Below, one piece after another: positions 51,281-61,170 of a DNA stretch of 64,000 nt. Under the pieces are notes generated by a model. It did no database searches, had not been told where the DNA came from, and was given only the letters and a program-made list of their open reading frames with translations. Each line of letters opens with the position of its first letter. Positions within the stretch are counted from its first letter, which is position 1. The position numbers and the translations under genes are program-made. The stretch is from an uncultured Mediterraneibacter sp. (GTDB lineage: Bacteria; Bacillota; Clostridia; Lachnospirales; Lachnospiraceae). The DNA lies in the NCBI RefSeq assembly GCF_934309415.1, contig NZ_CAKRDI010000010.1, forward strand, positions 39,786 to 103,785. The letters are read 5' to 3'.

Positions 51281-52143
51281 ACATTGCGCCATCCTTTCCG
51301 TATAGTGAACTTCCTCTTTTTCTCTGCATTCCTATACTGGATCTGGCTTAATCTCTTTCTGAGTTCTTCCGCATTGATTCCACGGAAAAGTTCTCCTCCC
51401 GCCGCAAGAGATACAAGTCCTGTCTCCTCCGATACAACAATAATCAATGCATCACACACTTCACTCATTCCAAGTGCTGCCCTGTGTCTTGTTCCAAGAT
51501 CCTTGCTGATCGTCATATTATCTGACAATGGAAGGTAACAGGTCGCGGATGTGATTCTGTCTCCCCTTATGATCACGGCTCCGTCATGCAGTGGTGTATT
51601 GTGTTCAAAAATATTGATCAGTACCTGTGAAGAAACTTTACAGTCCAGTTCGATTCCTGTCATCTCATATTCCGTCAGCTGAATCGCCTGTTCAACTACG
51701 ATCAGCGCACCTGTACAGACGCTTCCCATGGCATAACATGCCCTTACAATGCTGTCCAGCGTTTCATCTGTAAAACGCTGGTTTTCACGATTTTTATCAA
51801 ATGGATTGATATTGCTGAATAAATTCTTCTCTCCCAGTTTTTCCAGTGCACGCCGCAGTTCCGGCTGAAATACGACAACCGCCGCGATTGCAAGAACACT
51901 GATGGAAGCCCGGGCAAGATATAAAATTGTATTCATCTGGAAAACCCACGCCAGTAAAATAAATAACGCCAGCATCAGTATTCCGCGCAGTAACATCCAT
52001 GCCTTTGTATTCTTAATCCACAACATGATCTCATACACGATTACCGTGATGATCAGGATCTCAATCACATCAATCACCTGTATATGTGGCAGATACATAC
52101 CATTTGTGTAATTTTCAAGAAACGATTTGATCCATGCCATCAT
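51277..52143 (-). CDS. cdaA: Diadenylate cyclase CdaA
   Basis: A 288-residue membrane enzyme that makes c-di-AMP from two ATP. Three N-terminal TM helices (~24-90) are followed by a DAC domain with the catalytic motifs DGA (187-189, in LHDGAVII) and RHR (219-221, in GTRHRAALGMSE). c-di-AMP controls potassium and osmolyte transport and wall homeostasis. The usual third partner GlmM is not adjacent. Upstream lie two unknown membrane proteins, the nearer 90 bp away. Confidence 0.95.
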   Translation of the reverse strand: MMAWIKSFLENYTNGMYLPHIQVIDVIEILIITVIVYEIMLWIKNTKAWMLLRGILMLALFILLAWVFQMNTILYLARASISVLAIAAVVVFQPELRRALEKLGEKNLFSNINPFDKNRENQRFTDETLDSIVRACYAMGSVCTGALIVVEQAIQLTEYEMTGIELDCKVSSQVLINIFEHNTPLHDGAVIIRGDRITSATCYLPLSDNMTISKDLGTRHRAALGMSEVCDALIIVVSEETGLVSLAAGGELFRGINAEELRKRLSQIQYRNAEKKRKFTIRKGWRNV

Positions 52144-52233
52144 CCAAGTTCCACCACCTTATTAATCTCTGAGCATTTTTTCTGTACCTGTTCACAGTTT
52201 CTGTGCCACTCTGCTCAATTGTTCGTCTGTTCT

Positions 52234-53283
52234 TTATTGTTTCGTCTGTTGCTTATTATTATCCAGTCCCAGTTCTTCACTCAGACTTTTGGTCAGAAGA
52301 ATCTCTTCTGCTGTTTTCGACTCAGCCGGTTTTTCTTCCGTCTGAATTTCCTGTGTCTGATGTTCTGTGATATGTTTTACTTCTTTCTGTGGCACATGTA
52401 CCTCAATCTTAGGTACAGCCTTTACATAATAGTAATATTCGTCATCTTCAAACTGTACATGCTCTGTTCTTGTATAATCTACCGAAAAGAAGAAGAATTC
52501 CAGAATCAGACCGAGAACAAAACCAAGCATTGCACTGGAAATCATAATAGAATAAGACAGATGAAGTCCAAGCATCATATCTGCAGTCGCTCCTGCAGCA
52601 ACACATACTACTGCTCCTGCGGCAGATGCGATCTTCCATGCATGATCCACAGAACGGTTGCGGATTACATTTACAAGCAGAACCCCGATCACAATGATCA
52701 GTACCATCAGCCACATCTCTCTGTTATCTAAAACCTGTTTTATAAAATTCATCAGTCCATCCAAAAGGTTTCCGGCTCCCGCTTCCTTCAACGCTGTTGC
52801 AGATGCTTTCACAAAATGAATCATATAGTAGACAATCACTCCACAGGCAACCGGTACCACACATACCGGTGTTCCAAGCAATCCGAATATAACCGGAATG
52901 ATAAACGGAATTTTAAATCCCATCGCAAGTGCCGATATCAGAAGCATCCATGCCTTTCCTGGCGTAAAACGGAAATAAAATATGTACATTATCAAAAACA
53001 GTAACGCTGATACCAGCGCGATCGGTATGGACAATGCATAAAAATGTACCAGGACAAGGATACAGGCCGCCAGAGCCATCACCACTGTTGGGAAAAAAGC
53101 ACAAACAACCGCCATTCCAACTGTGCACACAAGGGACGATGCAGATTTCATAAACCCGACATTGGAATTAATCATCCCAAACACCAGCAGTCCCATAATA
53201 AATTCAGCAAATTTAATGATATACGAAGAGTACGACGCATAAACCTGCTTTATTCTCTCTCTCAAAACGAATAAACTGTTCAT
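52234..53283 (-). CDS. Polytopic membrane protein of unknown function next to cdaA
   Basis: A 349-residue protein with about eight hydrophobic helices between residues ~25 and 290. A cytoplasmic C-terminal tail (~300-349) is charged (HITEHQTQEIQTEEKPAESK). I recognise no motif; AAGAVVCVAAGATADMMLGL and the Gly-rich helices suggest a transporter-like fold, but this is not established. The start overlaps the stop of the upstream gene by 4 bp, and cdaA follows 90 bp later, so a link with c-di-AMP signalling or wall growth is possible. Confidence 0.7.
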   Translation of the reverse strand: MNSLFVLRERIKQVYASYSSYIIKFAEFIMGLLVFGMINSNVGFMKSASSLVCTVGMAVVCAFFPTVVMALAACILVLVHFYALSIPIALVSALLFLIMYIFYFRFTPGKAWMLLISALAMGFKIPFIIPVIFGLLGTPVCVVPVACGVIVYYMIHFVKASATALKEAGAGNLLDGLMNFIKQVLDNREMWLMVLIIVIGVLLVNVIRNRSVDHAWKIASAAGAVVCVAAGATADMMLGLHLSYSIMISSAMLGFVLGLILEFFFFSVDYTRTEHVQFEDDEYYYYVKAVPKIEVHVPQKEVKHITEHQTQEIQTEEKPAESKTAEEILLTKSLSEELGLDNNKQQTKQ

Positions 53284-53681
53284 AAACTGTCTTTCTCCTT
53301 TTTATACATTTTCTGAAGTCGTGAAAGATCCCGATAATATTTTTTCATATTTTCCTTTGCATGTTTATGCTTCTTTCGGTAAAAAACAGCGGCTCCAACT
53401 CCATACGCAATCAGAATAACAATATACAAGCCAACTGCTGTCCCCATCAAAATCAGCATTTTTAGAATCGTCAGTCCTTCAAGTAATGTCTCCATTGTAC
53501 AGATTGCAAATAAACCAACTGCAATTCCATATCCGATCGTAACCCAGATCAACGTGATCCAGACATGTAGACTTGTATAGTCTTTCCTGTAGTATCCACT
53601 GATCTGCAGGTCTTCTTCTGCCTGTTTCTTTTCATAAATCGAAATTTTTGTCATTAGACGGATTCTTTTCTCGTCGATCAT
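53280..53681 (-). CDS. Small membrane protein of unknown function
   Basis: A 133-residue protein: a charged start (MIDEKRIRLMTKISIYEKKQ), two transmembrane helices at ~39-61 and ~70-92, then a strongly basic tail (YRKKHKHAKENMKKYYRDL). The start at 53681 has AAGGA 8 nt upstream; the longer open frame to 53774 has no ribosome site. It shares a 4-bp ATGA overlap with the next gene, so the two products may form a complex. No family recognised. Confidence 0.65.
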   Translation of the reverse strand: MIDEKRIRLMTKISIYEKKQAEEDLQISGYYRKDYTSLHVWITLIWVTIGYGIAVGLFAICTMETLLEGLTILKMLILMGTAVGLYIVILIAYGVGAAVFYRKKHKHAKENMKKYYRDLSRLQKMYKKEKDSL

Positions 53682-53844
53682 CCCGGTATCCTTCCCCTGA
53701 AATGTATCTGAAAAGGCTCTCCTTTCATCCGTATACCACACTTTACAGGAACTATTGTGACACACATATAACAATAAGCTTTTTCAGGCACACGCCAGAA
53801 TGTATTCGCAGTCTCTGCCCATTATTTTTAAGTATATCATATAC

Positions 53845-54420
53845 TCATCTTCCTTGTCCAATGCTTACCGTTAAAAAATATACATTTTGAGCTCCTGCTT
53901 TTCGCAGCAGTTTTGCAGCCCGCTCAATCGTACTTCCAGTTGTATAAATATCATCAATAAGCAGTACATTTCTACATGGTTTCCAGGCTGAAGACACTCC
54001 GAAAGCACCCTGCAGATTCCTGCGTCGTTCTTTACCATCCATTTCTTTCAGGGGTTTTGTATTCCTGATCCTGTAGAGTACGTTCCTGTTTATCGGAATT
54101 CCTGTTTTCTGTGCAAGTTGTTCCGCGAGAAGTTTCGACTGATTAAATCCTCTCTTTCTCCTCCTCACCCGATGAAGCGGAATGGGAATAATTTCTTCAA
54201 TTTCCCAGGTTTTCAGCTGCTTTGCATATTTTGTATCCATTTTTTCAGCGAATATTTCTGCATAACAACGGCGGTTATGATATTTAAAACGGTACAGTGC
54301 CCCGGACACAGGTTCCTGATGCAGCCATACGCTTCTTCCCGCCCGATACCATGATCTTCTTCCGGTACAGTCGGCACAAAATTCCTCTTCTTCACTTTTC
54401 AAAGGTTTTCCACAGTGCAT
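53845..54420 (-). CDS. comFC: ComFC-like phosphoribosyltransferase-fold competence protein, 5' start unresolved
   Basis: From ATG 54420 the frame gives 191 residues: a CxxC pair (FCADC), PIPLHRVRRRKRGFNQSKLLA, and the PRPP loop VLLIDDIYTTGSTI typical of ComFC. The same frame stays open upstream through 54421-54540 and encodes LLYPTVCPFCEEINRAGICS and then CESK...HCMHCGKP, the normal N-terminal zinc ribbon of ComFC. No ATG, GTG or TTG exists in this upstream frame before a TGA inside recD2, so either a rare start codon is used or the start has been lost. Starting at 54420 would split a zinc knuckle. It lies downstream of recD2. Confidence 0.75.
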   Translation of the reverse strand: MHCGKPLKSEEEEFCADCTGRRSWYRAGRSVWLHQEPVSGALYRFKYHNRRCYAEIFAEKMDTKYAKQLKTWEIEEIIPIPLHRVRRRKRGFNQSKLLAEQLAQKTGIPINRNVLYRIRNTKPLKEMDGKERRRNLQGAFGVSSAWKPCRNVLLIDDIYTTGSTIERAAKLLRKAGAQNVYFLTVSIGQGR

Positions 54421-54620
54421 ACAGTGCGGCTGCGTTACATATTTTATTTTAGATTCACATTCTGAGCAGATCCCGGCACGGTTAATTTCTTCACAGAACG
54501 GGCAAACCGTTGGATAGAGTAGTTCACTGATCTTGTTCTGTATCCACTTCCCTTTGTTTACTGTTTGCTTTATATTTTGTATCCATTTTTGTTTTTTATT
54601 TATTTTCTCTGCCTTTTTCT

Positions 54621-56831
54621 TTAGAACTCCCGAATTCTTTCGTCCAGGCTGGTATATCGTCCCTGTTCGCTTTTGTTTTGTATCATTTCCTGAAATGTTG
54701 CTTCACTCCCCACAATTGTAAGACATTTTTTCGCTCTGGTAACCGCGGTATATAAAAGATTTCTGTTATAGAGAAGTTTTGGTCCCGGAAGTAATGGGAT
54801 GATCACTGCCGGATATTCGCTTCCCTGTGATTTATGTACAGTAATCGCATAGGCCAATTCCAGTTCTTCAGTCAAATCAAATCCATATTTTACCTTTCTT
54901 CCTTCGTCAAACTCCACTTCTACAGTCTCTTTGTATTCATTAATTTCTGTGATCACACCCATATCTCCATTGAAGACCCCTACACCTTTGTCAACTGTAA
55001 GGCCAAATTTGGTGCATACTTCCCACTCAAGCTGGTAATTATTCTTGATCTGCATTACCTTGTCGCCTTCTCTGAACAATCTTCCATTAATCTCCCGCTC
55101 CACCTTTTTATCCTCCGGTGGATTCAGGTACTGCTGAAGAATTCCATTCAGTCGTTCCACGCCAAGCAGCCCCTTTCTTGTCGGAGTCATGACCTGGATT
55201 TCATTCGGATGTGCCTGCACATACTTCGGCAGTTTCTTCTGTATCAATGTAATCACAACACTGATGATTGTATTCGCATCCTGTCTTCTCAGGAAAAAGA
55301 AATCTCTGCTCTTATTGTCCGGCACAACCGGTTCTCCCGCATTGATCTTATGCGCATTCACGATAATATCGCTCTCTCCCGCCTGTCGGAAAATCTTTGT
55401 CAGTGTTACAACATGAAATTTTTCAGAAAGGATAATATCTTTCAGAACGCTTCCCGGACCAACGGAAGGAAGCTGATCCACGTCTCCTACAAGAATCAGA
55501 CGTGTTCCCGGAATAATTGCAGAAAGTAATGCATGCATCAGATTCAGATCCACCATAGACATCTCATCAATAATAATGACATCGGCTTCCAGCGGATTAT
55601 CTCTATTTCTCATAAATCCATCCGTATTCCCCTCTTCCTCCGGATTTCCACTCACTTCCAATAATCGATGGATTGTCTGTGCCTCATATCCGGTCGCTTC
55701 TGTCATTCGTTTTGCTGCCCTTCCTGTCGGTGCCGCAAGGAGAATACTCATATTTTCACTTTCAAAAAACTGGATCATCGTATTGATCGTTGTTGTTTTT
55801 CCTGTACCCGGCCCTCCGGTAAGAACAAGTAATCCATGTTTGATCGATTCAATCACTGCCCGGTGCTGCATTGGATCCAATTCTATCTTTTCTTTTTTCT
55901 CTACTGCCCGCAGTCTCTTTTCCATCATGTCTTCCGGCATCTTGCAGTCAATGTCGAGATCATTCAACATCTTGGCTGCATTCAATTCCAGATAGTAATA
56001 ATGTGAAGGATACACCCGGATTCCCCCTTCTTTTTCCTTCATCACGGTCTTTCTCTCAATACAAAGATCCATCACATACTTTTCTATATTCTGAATCTCC
56101 ACTCCGAGCAGTCGTCCGGCGCGATACGTCAACACTGACTGCGGAAGATAAACATGCCCTTCATTTACCGCCTGCTGAAGTGTATAAAAGATTCCGCTTC
56201 TGATCCTGTAATCAGAATCTGTATGAATTCCAATTCTGGATGCAATTTCATCCGCTGTCTTAAATCCGACTCCTTCAATATTATCTGCCAGCTGGTATGG
56301 GTTCTCTTCCAGAACCTGATATACTTTCATTCCATAATGTTGATATATTTTTGCTGCCAGTTTAGTAGAGATACCGTATTTCTGCAAATAAATCATTGCC
56401 TTACGCATATCTTTCTTTTCTTCCAGCTGCGATGCAATCTCTCTTGCCTTACGCTCACTGATCCCCTTAATCTCAGAAAGCCGTTCCGGTTCCTCCTCAA
56501 TAATCCGGAAAGTGTCTTCTTTAAACTTTTTAACAATTCGTTTGGCAAGCGCCGCTCCAACTCCTTTCACAGCACCTGAACCAAGATATTTTTCAATCGA
56601 AATGAGATCTTCCGGTTCTTTTACCTGATAAGAAGAAACTTTCAGCTGATTTCCATATACTGCATGTGTTGTATATTCTCCATTTACTTCCAGCAATTCA
56701 CCTTCATTGATGAAATTAAAGCTTCCCACACAGGTCACATCCTCATCATCCGTTTCCAGATGAAACACTGTGTATCCATTTTCTTCATTTCGAAATACAA
56801 TATGTCCCACATACCCTGTTACTGATTCCAC
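54621..56831 (-). CDS. recD2: ATP-dependent DNA helicase RecD2
   Basis: A 736-residue SF1B helicase with 5'-3' polarity. The N-terminal ~330 residues hold an OB-like part and helix-hairpin-helix motifs (IEEEPERLSEIKGISERKA, YQLADNIEGVGFKTADEIA). The helicase core has Walker A LTGGPGTGKTTT, motif II IIDEMSMVDL, motif III LVGDVDQLPSVGPG and motif VI YTAVTRAKKCL, with an SH3-like insertion in domain 2B. RecD2 acts in mismatch repair and replication fork maintenance outside RecBCD. The start is GTG (56829-56831) with GAGGAAG upstream. Confidence 0.94.
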   Translation of the reverse strand: MESVTGYVGHIVFRNEENGYTVFHLETDDEDVTCVGSFNFINEGELLEVNGEYTTHAVYGNQLKVSSYQVKEPEDLISIEKYLGSGAVKGVGAALAKRIVKKFKEDTFRIIEEEPERLSEIKGISERKAREIASQLEEKKDMRKAMIYLQKYGISTKLAAKIYQHYGMKVYQVLEENPYQLADNIEGVGFKTADEIASRIGIHTDSDYRIRSGIFYTLQQAVNEGHVYLPQSVLTYRAGRLLGVEIQNIEKYVMDLCIERKTVMKEKEGGIRVYPSHYYYLELNAAKMLNDLDIDCKMPEDMMEKRLRAVEKKEKIELDPMQHRAVIESIKHGLLVLTGGPGTGKTTTINTMIQFFESENMSILLAAPTGRAAKRMTEATGYEAQTIHRLLEVSGNPEEEGNTDGFMRNRDNPLEADVIIIDEMSMVDLNLMHALLSAIIPGTRLILVGDVDQLPSVGPGSVLKDIILSEKFHVVTLTKIFRQAGESDIIVNAHKINAGEPVVPDNKSRDFFFLRRQDANTIISVVITLIQKKLPKYVQAHPNEIQVMTPTRKGLLGVERLNGILQQYLNPPEDKKVEREINGRLFREGDKVMQIKNNYQLEWEVCTKFGLTVDKGVGVFNGDMGVITEINEYKETVEVEFDEGRKVKYGFDLTEELELAYAITVHKSQGSEYPAVIIPLLPGPKLLYNRNLLYTAVTRAKKCLTIVGSEATFQEMIQNKSEQGRYTSLDERIREF

Positions 56832-56908
56832 TCTTTCTTCTTCCTCTCATCCTGCATTTTTCATAGTAAAACTTATTCTCAATAAGCATTATAATCGTTA
56901 TACCTACA

Positions 56909-56941
56909 GAAAAAGGGTGTGTCATATCTGCGCACACCCCT
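56909..56941 (-). terminator. Terminator of mreB/mbl
   Basis: On the minus strand AGGGGTGTG...CACACCCT forms a strong hairpin followed by TTTTTC. It lies 20 bp after the stop and isolates recD2 from mreB. Confidence 0.85.
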
Positions 56942-56961
56942 CATCTTTATCAATCGTTAAA

Positions 56962-57960
56962 TTAAAAATCTTTTCTTCCACTCATGAATTCTACAAACTC
57001 ACCGGTTCCAATTGCAACAACCTTCATCGGATCTTCGGCAGTCATTGTGTTGATTCCTGTCTTTTCTTCGATCAGTTCTTCCAGCCCACGAAGTAAAGAA
57101 CCTCCTCCGGTAAGAACAATTCCACGATCAAGAATATCTGCTGACAGCTCCGGCGGTGTCTGCTCAAGAACAGATACTACAGCTTCTACGATCTGGCCTG
57201 TACATTCTCTAAGTGCCTCTTCTGTCTCTGAAGAAGTAACCGTTACAGTCTTTGGAAGACCTGTCACAAGATTTCTTCCTCTTACTTCGATTTTTTCTTC
57301 TTCCACCTGTGGATAAGTTGTTCCAATCTTAATCTTGATATCCTCTGCTGTTCTCTCACCAATCAGAAGATTATGTTTCTTTCTCACATAACGAACAATT
57401 GCCTCATCAAAGTCATCCCCAGCGACTTTGATTGAAGTATTCACAACCGTTCCTCCAAGTGAGATTACCGCAATATCTGATGTACCTCCACCAATATCTA
57501 CAATCATGTTACCACATGGTTTTGAAATATCGATTCCGGCTCCAATTGCAGCTGCAACCGGCTCTTCGATCAGATGTACTTCTCTTGCTCCTGCAGCGAA
57601 AGTTGCTTCTTCTACCGCTTTCTTCTCAACCTCTGTCACACCGCTCGGCACACAGATACTGATTCTCGGCTTTTTGAATGTTCGCTTTCCAAGTGCTTTC
57701 TGAACAAAATACTTGATCATCTTTTCAGTCACTGTATAATCAGAAATAACTCCCTGACGGAGTGGTCTGACTGCCACGATATTTCCCGGAGTTCTTCCAA
57801 GCATCAGACGGGCATCCTCTCCGATTGCTTTAATCACGTTAGAGTCACGGTCAAATGCAACAACTGATGGTTCTTTTAAGACGACTCCTTTACCTTTTAC
57901 ATACACCAGTACACTGGCTGTACCTAAATCTATTCCAAGATCTACTGACATCATACTCAT
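56962..57960 (-). CDS. mreB: Actin-like rod-shape protein MreB/Mbl
   Basis: A 332-residue actin homologue that organises lateral wall synthesis. ATP-binding motifs are GIDLGTASVLVYVKGKG (phosphate 1), VDIGGGTSDIAVISLGG (phosphate 2) and VLTGGGSLLRGLEELIEE (adenosine). HLIEEPVAAAIGAGIDI and LLIGERTAEDIKI are family signatures. Bacillus Mbl is a close match in several blocks, so this may be Mbl rather than MreB. No mreC/mreD follow. Three Met codons crowd the start; GGGAG suits either. Confidence 0.94.
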   Translation of the reverse strand: MSMMSVDLGIDLGTASVLVYVKGKGVVLKEPSVVAFDRDSNVIKAIGEDARLMLGRTPGNIVAVRPLRQGVISDYTVTEKMIKYFVQKALGKRTFKKPRISICVPSGVTEVEKKAVEEATFAAGAREVHLIEEPVAAAIGAGIDISKPCGNMIVDIGGGTSDIAVISLGGTVVNTSIKVAGDDFDEAIVRYVRKKHNLLIGERTAEDIKIKIGTTYPQVEEEKIEVRGRNLVTGLPKTVTVTSSETEEALRECTGQIVEAVVSVLEQTPPELSADILDRGIVLTGGGSLLRGLEELIEEKTGINTMTAEDPMKVVAIGTGEFVEFMSGRKDF

Positions 57961-58038
57961 ACTTCTCCCTTCTAAAACGCTCTATTCTCTCTTATCCAGA
58001 CTTGATCCAGTGTCTTATTCCCTTGAAGGGCTTTCTCT

Positions 58039-58075
58039 GTTATCGTTCACAGGCAGATAACCTGTGAACAGTAAC
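58039..58075. repeat. Solo family A hairpin
   Basis: GTTATCGTTCACAGG and CCTGTGAACAGTAAC are the arms. Flanking 8-mers ctttctct and cttttact match at 6 of 8 positions. Two further decayed remnants lie in the same 353-bp spacer: gtgagcagtaac near 58173-58186 and an attactattcac...caacag hairpin at about 58226-58255. Nothing else recognisable lies in this spacer except the terminator-like hairpin at 58097. Confidence 0.55.
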
Positions 58076-58096
58076 CTTTTACTAACCTAGTATAAT

Positions 58097-58127
58097 AGAC
58101 TTTTCCAAAAATGGGAAGTCTTTTTTT
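58097..58127 (+). terminator. Terminator-like hairpin on the plus strand
   Basis: AGACTTttCC and GGgaAGTCT form a stem followed by TTTTTTT on the plus strand. No plus-strand gene precedes it, so its role is unclear; it may stop antisense transcripts entering from mreB. Confidence 0.35.
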
Positions 58128-58313
58128 GCATATATTTTTTGCATTTTTGATGCGCTTTTTCGTCTTTATTTCTGTGAGCAGTAACCAAAGTAGTTCTAAA
58201 TTGTGAGTTTTTCTGCATTTTTCCAATTACTATTCACAGCATATTGTAGGCAACAGCAAAGTTTCCCAATTCATGTCAACTTTCATAGCAGATGAAATAG
58301 ATTCAGTCAAAAA

Positions 58314-61166
58314 TTATTTCAACTCTTTATCAAGAATTGCCCGAATATATTTTCCTGTATAAGACTTACTGTTCTCTGCAATTTCTTCTGGCGTTCCGCA
58401 CGCTACTACCGTACCACCGCGGTCGCCGCCTTCCGGTCCGATGTCGATAATATAATCCGCCGTTTTGATCACATCCAGATTATGCTCGATCACGATCACC
58501 GTATTTCCATCTGCTGCAAGTCTTGCCAGAATTTCTGTCAATTTATGAACATCCGCAAAATGAAGTCCGGTTGTTGGCTCATCCAGAATATAAACTGTCT
58601 TTCCGGTACTGCGCTTACTTAATTCTGCTGCCAGTTTAATACGCTGCGCTTCTCCTCCCGACAATTCCGTTGATGGCTGACCCAGTCTGATATAAGAAAG
58701 CCCCACATCATTCAATGTCTCCATCTTTCTCCGGATGCTTGGAACATTGGCAAAGAATTCCACTGCTTCTTCTACGGTCATATTCAGTACGTCATAAATA
58801 CTCTTGCCTTTGTATTTCACTTCCAGTGTTTCACGATTATAACGCTTTCCGCCACATACTTCACACGGCACATAAACATCCGGCAGAAAATGCATTTCAA
58901 TCTTTAAAATTCCATCTCCCGCGCATGCTTCACATCGTCCGCCTTTTACATTGAAGCTGAATCTGCCCTTCTTATATCCTCTGGCTTTCGCATCCGGTGT
59001 TGCTGCAAAAAGATCTCGGATCAGATCAAAAACGCCGGTATAAGTCGCCGGATTCGAACGTGGCGTGCGTCCGATCGGAGACTGATCAATGTTGATTACC
59101 TTATCCACCTGATCCAGCCCCTCAATTCTCTTATGCTTTCCAGGGATTGTTCTCGCACGGTTCAGATCTCTTGCAAGACGTTTATATAAAATTTCATTTA
59201 CAAGAGAACTTTTTCCGGAACCTGAAACTCCCGTAACACAGGTCATCACCCCAAGTGGAAACTTCACATCAATATTCTTCAGATTGTTCTCCTGTGCTCC
59301 TACTACTTTCATCCAGCCCTTGGGCTGTTTCCGGACTTCCGGTACAGGAATCTTGATCTTTCCGCTGAGATAAGCACCTGTAACAGAATCCGGATTCTTC
59401 ATAATTTCCTGTGCATTTCCCGTTGCCACTACCTGGCCGCCATGCTCTCCTGCTCCCGGTCCGATGTCTACAATATAATCTGCTGCAAGCATTGTGTCTT
59501 CATCATGTTCCACAACAATCAGCGAATTGCCAAGATCTCTTAAATGTTTCAATGTGGCAAGCAGTTTATCATTATCCCTCTGATGTAATCCGATACTTGG
59601 CTCATCCAGAATATAAGCCACTCCAACAAGCCCGGAACCAATCTGTGTTGCGAGACGAATCCTCTGTGCCTCTCCTCCTGAGAGTGAACCGGTCGCTCTT
59701 GCAAGTGTCAGATAATCCAGTCCCACATCCATCAGGAATTTAATTCTCGCTCTGATCTCTTTCAAGATCTGGCCACCGATCATCTCCTGCGTACTTGTCA
59801 GTTTTAAATCTTCCAAAAATTTCTGCAGTTTTTCAATTGAAAGCGCTGTCACATCTGCAATATTCATTCCACCAACCGTCACCGCCAGAGCTCCTGGTTT
59901 CAGTCTCTGACCTTTACATGCAGAACACGGAGTAATATTCATAAATGTCTCATATTCCGCTTTCATCGTCTCAGATCCTGTCTCACGATACCGGCGTTCA
60001 ACATTTTTGATCAGACCTTCAAATGCGACATCATAAACACCTTCTCCACGCTGACCTTTGTAATACACTTTCACATTTTTTCCATTGGTTCCATAAATCA
60101 GAACATCATGGATCTTTTTTGGATACATTTCAAAAGGAGTATCCAGATCAAATTCATATTCTCTGCAAAGTGCCTGCAAAATAGCATTGGTAAAGCTTGA
60201 TTTATCCGTACAGGACTGCCATCCCAATACTGCAATTGCCCCTTCATTAATAGAAAGAGAAGAATCCGGTATCATCAGCTCTTCTGAAAACTCCATTTTG
60301 TATCCAAGTCCGAAGCATTCCGGGCAGGCTCCAAACGGATTGTTAAATGAAAAGCTTCTCGGTTCAATCTCCTCAATACTGATCCCGCAATCCGGACAGG
60401 AAAAGCTCTGGCTGAAATTCATCGGTTCTTCTCCGATCACATCTACAACCAGCAGTCCTTCTGCAAGATGAAGCACTGTCTCCACTGAATCCGTCAGTCG
60501 TTTCTCGATTCCCTCTTTCACTACAAGACGATCCACGATAATCTCAATATTGTGTTTAATATTTTTATCCAGTTTGATCTCTTCTGACAGCTCATACATG
60601 TTTCCATCCACACGCACACGAACATAACCACTCTTCTTTGCGCGCTCCAAAAGCTTGGCATGAGTTCCTTTTCTTCCCCTGACTACCGGTGCAAGCAACT
60701 GAATTTTGGTCCGTTCCGGCAGAGCCATAATCTGATCTACCATCTGATCTACCGTCTGTTTGCGGATCTCACGTCCGCATTTCGGACAATGTGGGATTCC
60801 TACTCTTGCATAAAGCAAACGGAAATAATCATAGATTTCTGTCACTGTTCCTACTGTAGAACGTGGATTGTGGTTTGTTGACTTCTGGTCAATTGAAATT
60901 GCCGGTGAAAGCCCCTCGATACTTTCCACGTCCGGTTTCTCCATCTGTCCGAGAAACTGTCTTGCATAAGAAGACAAAGATTCCATATAGCGTCTCTGAC
61001 CTTCCGCATAAATCGTATCAAATGCAAGGGAGGATTTTCCTGATCCACTCAGTCCGGTCAGAACAACCAGTTCGTTTCTCGGAATATCTACATCTATATT
61101 TTTCAGGTTATTTTCATTTGCCCCCCGGATCTTGATGTACTGGCGGGCATCCATTTTCACAGCCAT
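58314..61166 (-). CDS. uvrA: Excinuclease ABC subunit A
   Basis: A 950-residue twin ABC ATPase that detects DNA lesions and loads UvrB. Seen: first Walker [16 protein letters not shown] near 30, SPAISIDQK, the zinc motifs CPDCG and CPECFG, signature [12 protein letters not shown], the second Walker [30 protein letters not shown] and CEVCGGKRY zinc ligands, and [17 protein letters not shown] [17 protein letters not shown] start at ATG 61166, with GGAG 7 nt upstream; the earlier in-frame Met overlaps the end of uvrB. The gap to uvrB is 4 bp, so the two are one operon. Confidence 0.97.
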   Translation of the reverse strand: MAVKMDARQYIKIRGANENNLKNIDVDIPRNELVVLTGLSGSGKSSLAFDTIYAEGQRRYMESLSSYARQFLGQMEKPDVESIEGLSPAISIDQKSTNHNPRSTVGTVTEIYDYFRLLYARVGIPHCPKCGREIRKQTVDQMVDQIMALPERTKIQLLAPVVRGRKGTHAKLLERAKKSGYVRVRVDGNMYELSEEIKLDKNIKHNIEIIVDRLVVKEGIEKRLTDSVETVLHLAEGLLVVDVIGEEPMNFSQSFSCPDCGISIEEIEPRSFSFNNPFGACPECFGLGYKMEFSEELMIPDSSLSINEGAIAVLGWQSCTDKSSFTNAILQALCREYEFDLDTPFEMYPKKIHDVLIYGTNGKNVKVYYKGQRGEGVYDVAFEGLIKNVERRYRETGSETMKAEYETFMNITPCSACKGQRLKPGALAVTVGGMNIADVTALSIEKLQKFLEDLKLTSTQEMIGGQILKEIRARIKFLMDVGLDYLTLARATGSLSGGEAQRIRLATQIGSGLVGVAYILDEPSIGLHQRDNDKLLATLKHLRDLGNSLIVVEHDEDTMLAADYIVDIGPGAGEHGGQVVATGNAQEIMKNPDSVTGAYLSGKIKIPVPEVRKQPKGWMKVVGAQENNLKNIDVKFPLGVMTCVTGVSGSGKSSLVNEILYKRLARDLNRARTIPGKHKRIEGLDQVDKVINIDQSPIGRTPRSNPATYTGVFDLIRDLFAATPDAKARGYKKGRFSFNVKGGRCEACAGDGILKIEMHFLPDVYVPCEVCGGKRYNRETLEVKYKGKSIYDVLNMTVEEAVEFFANVPSIRRKMETLNDVGLSYIRLGQPSTELSGGEAQRIKLAAELSKRSTGKTVYILDEPTTGLHFADVHKLTEILARLAADGNTVIVIEHNLDVIKTADYIIDIGPEGGDRGGTVVACGTPEEIAENSKSYTGKYIRAILDKELK

Positions 61167-61170
61167 AGTT

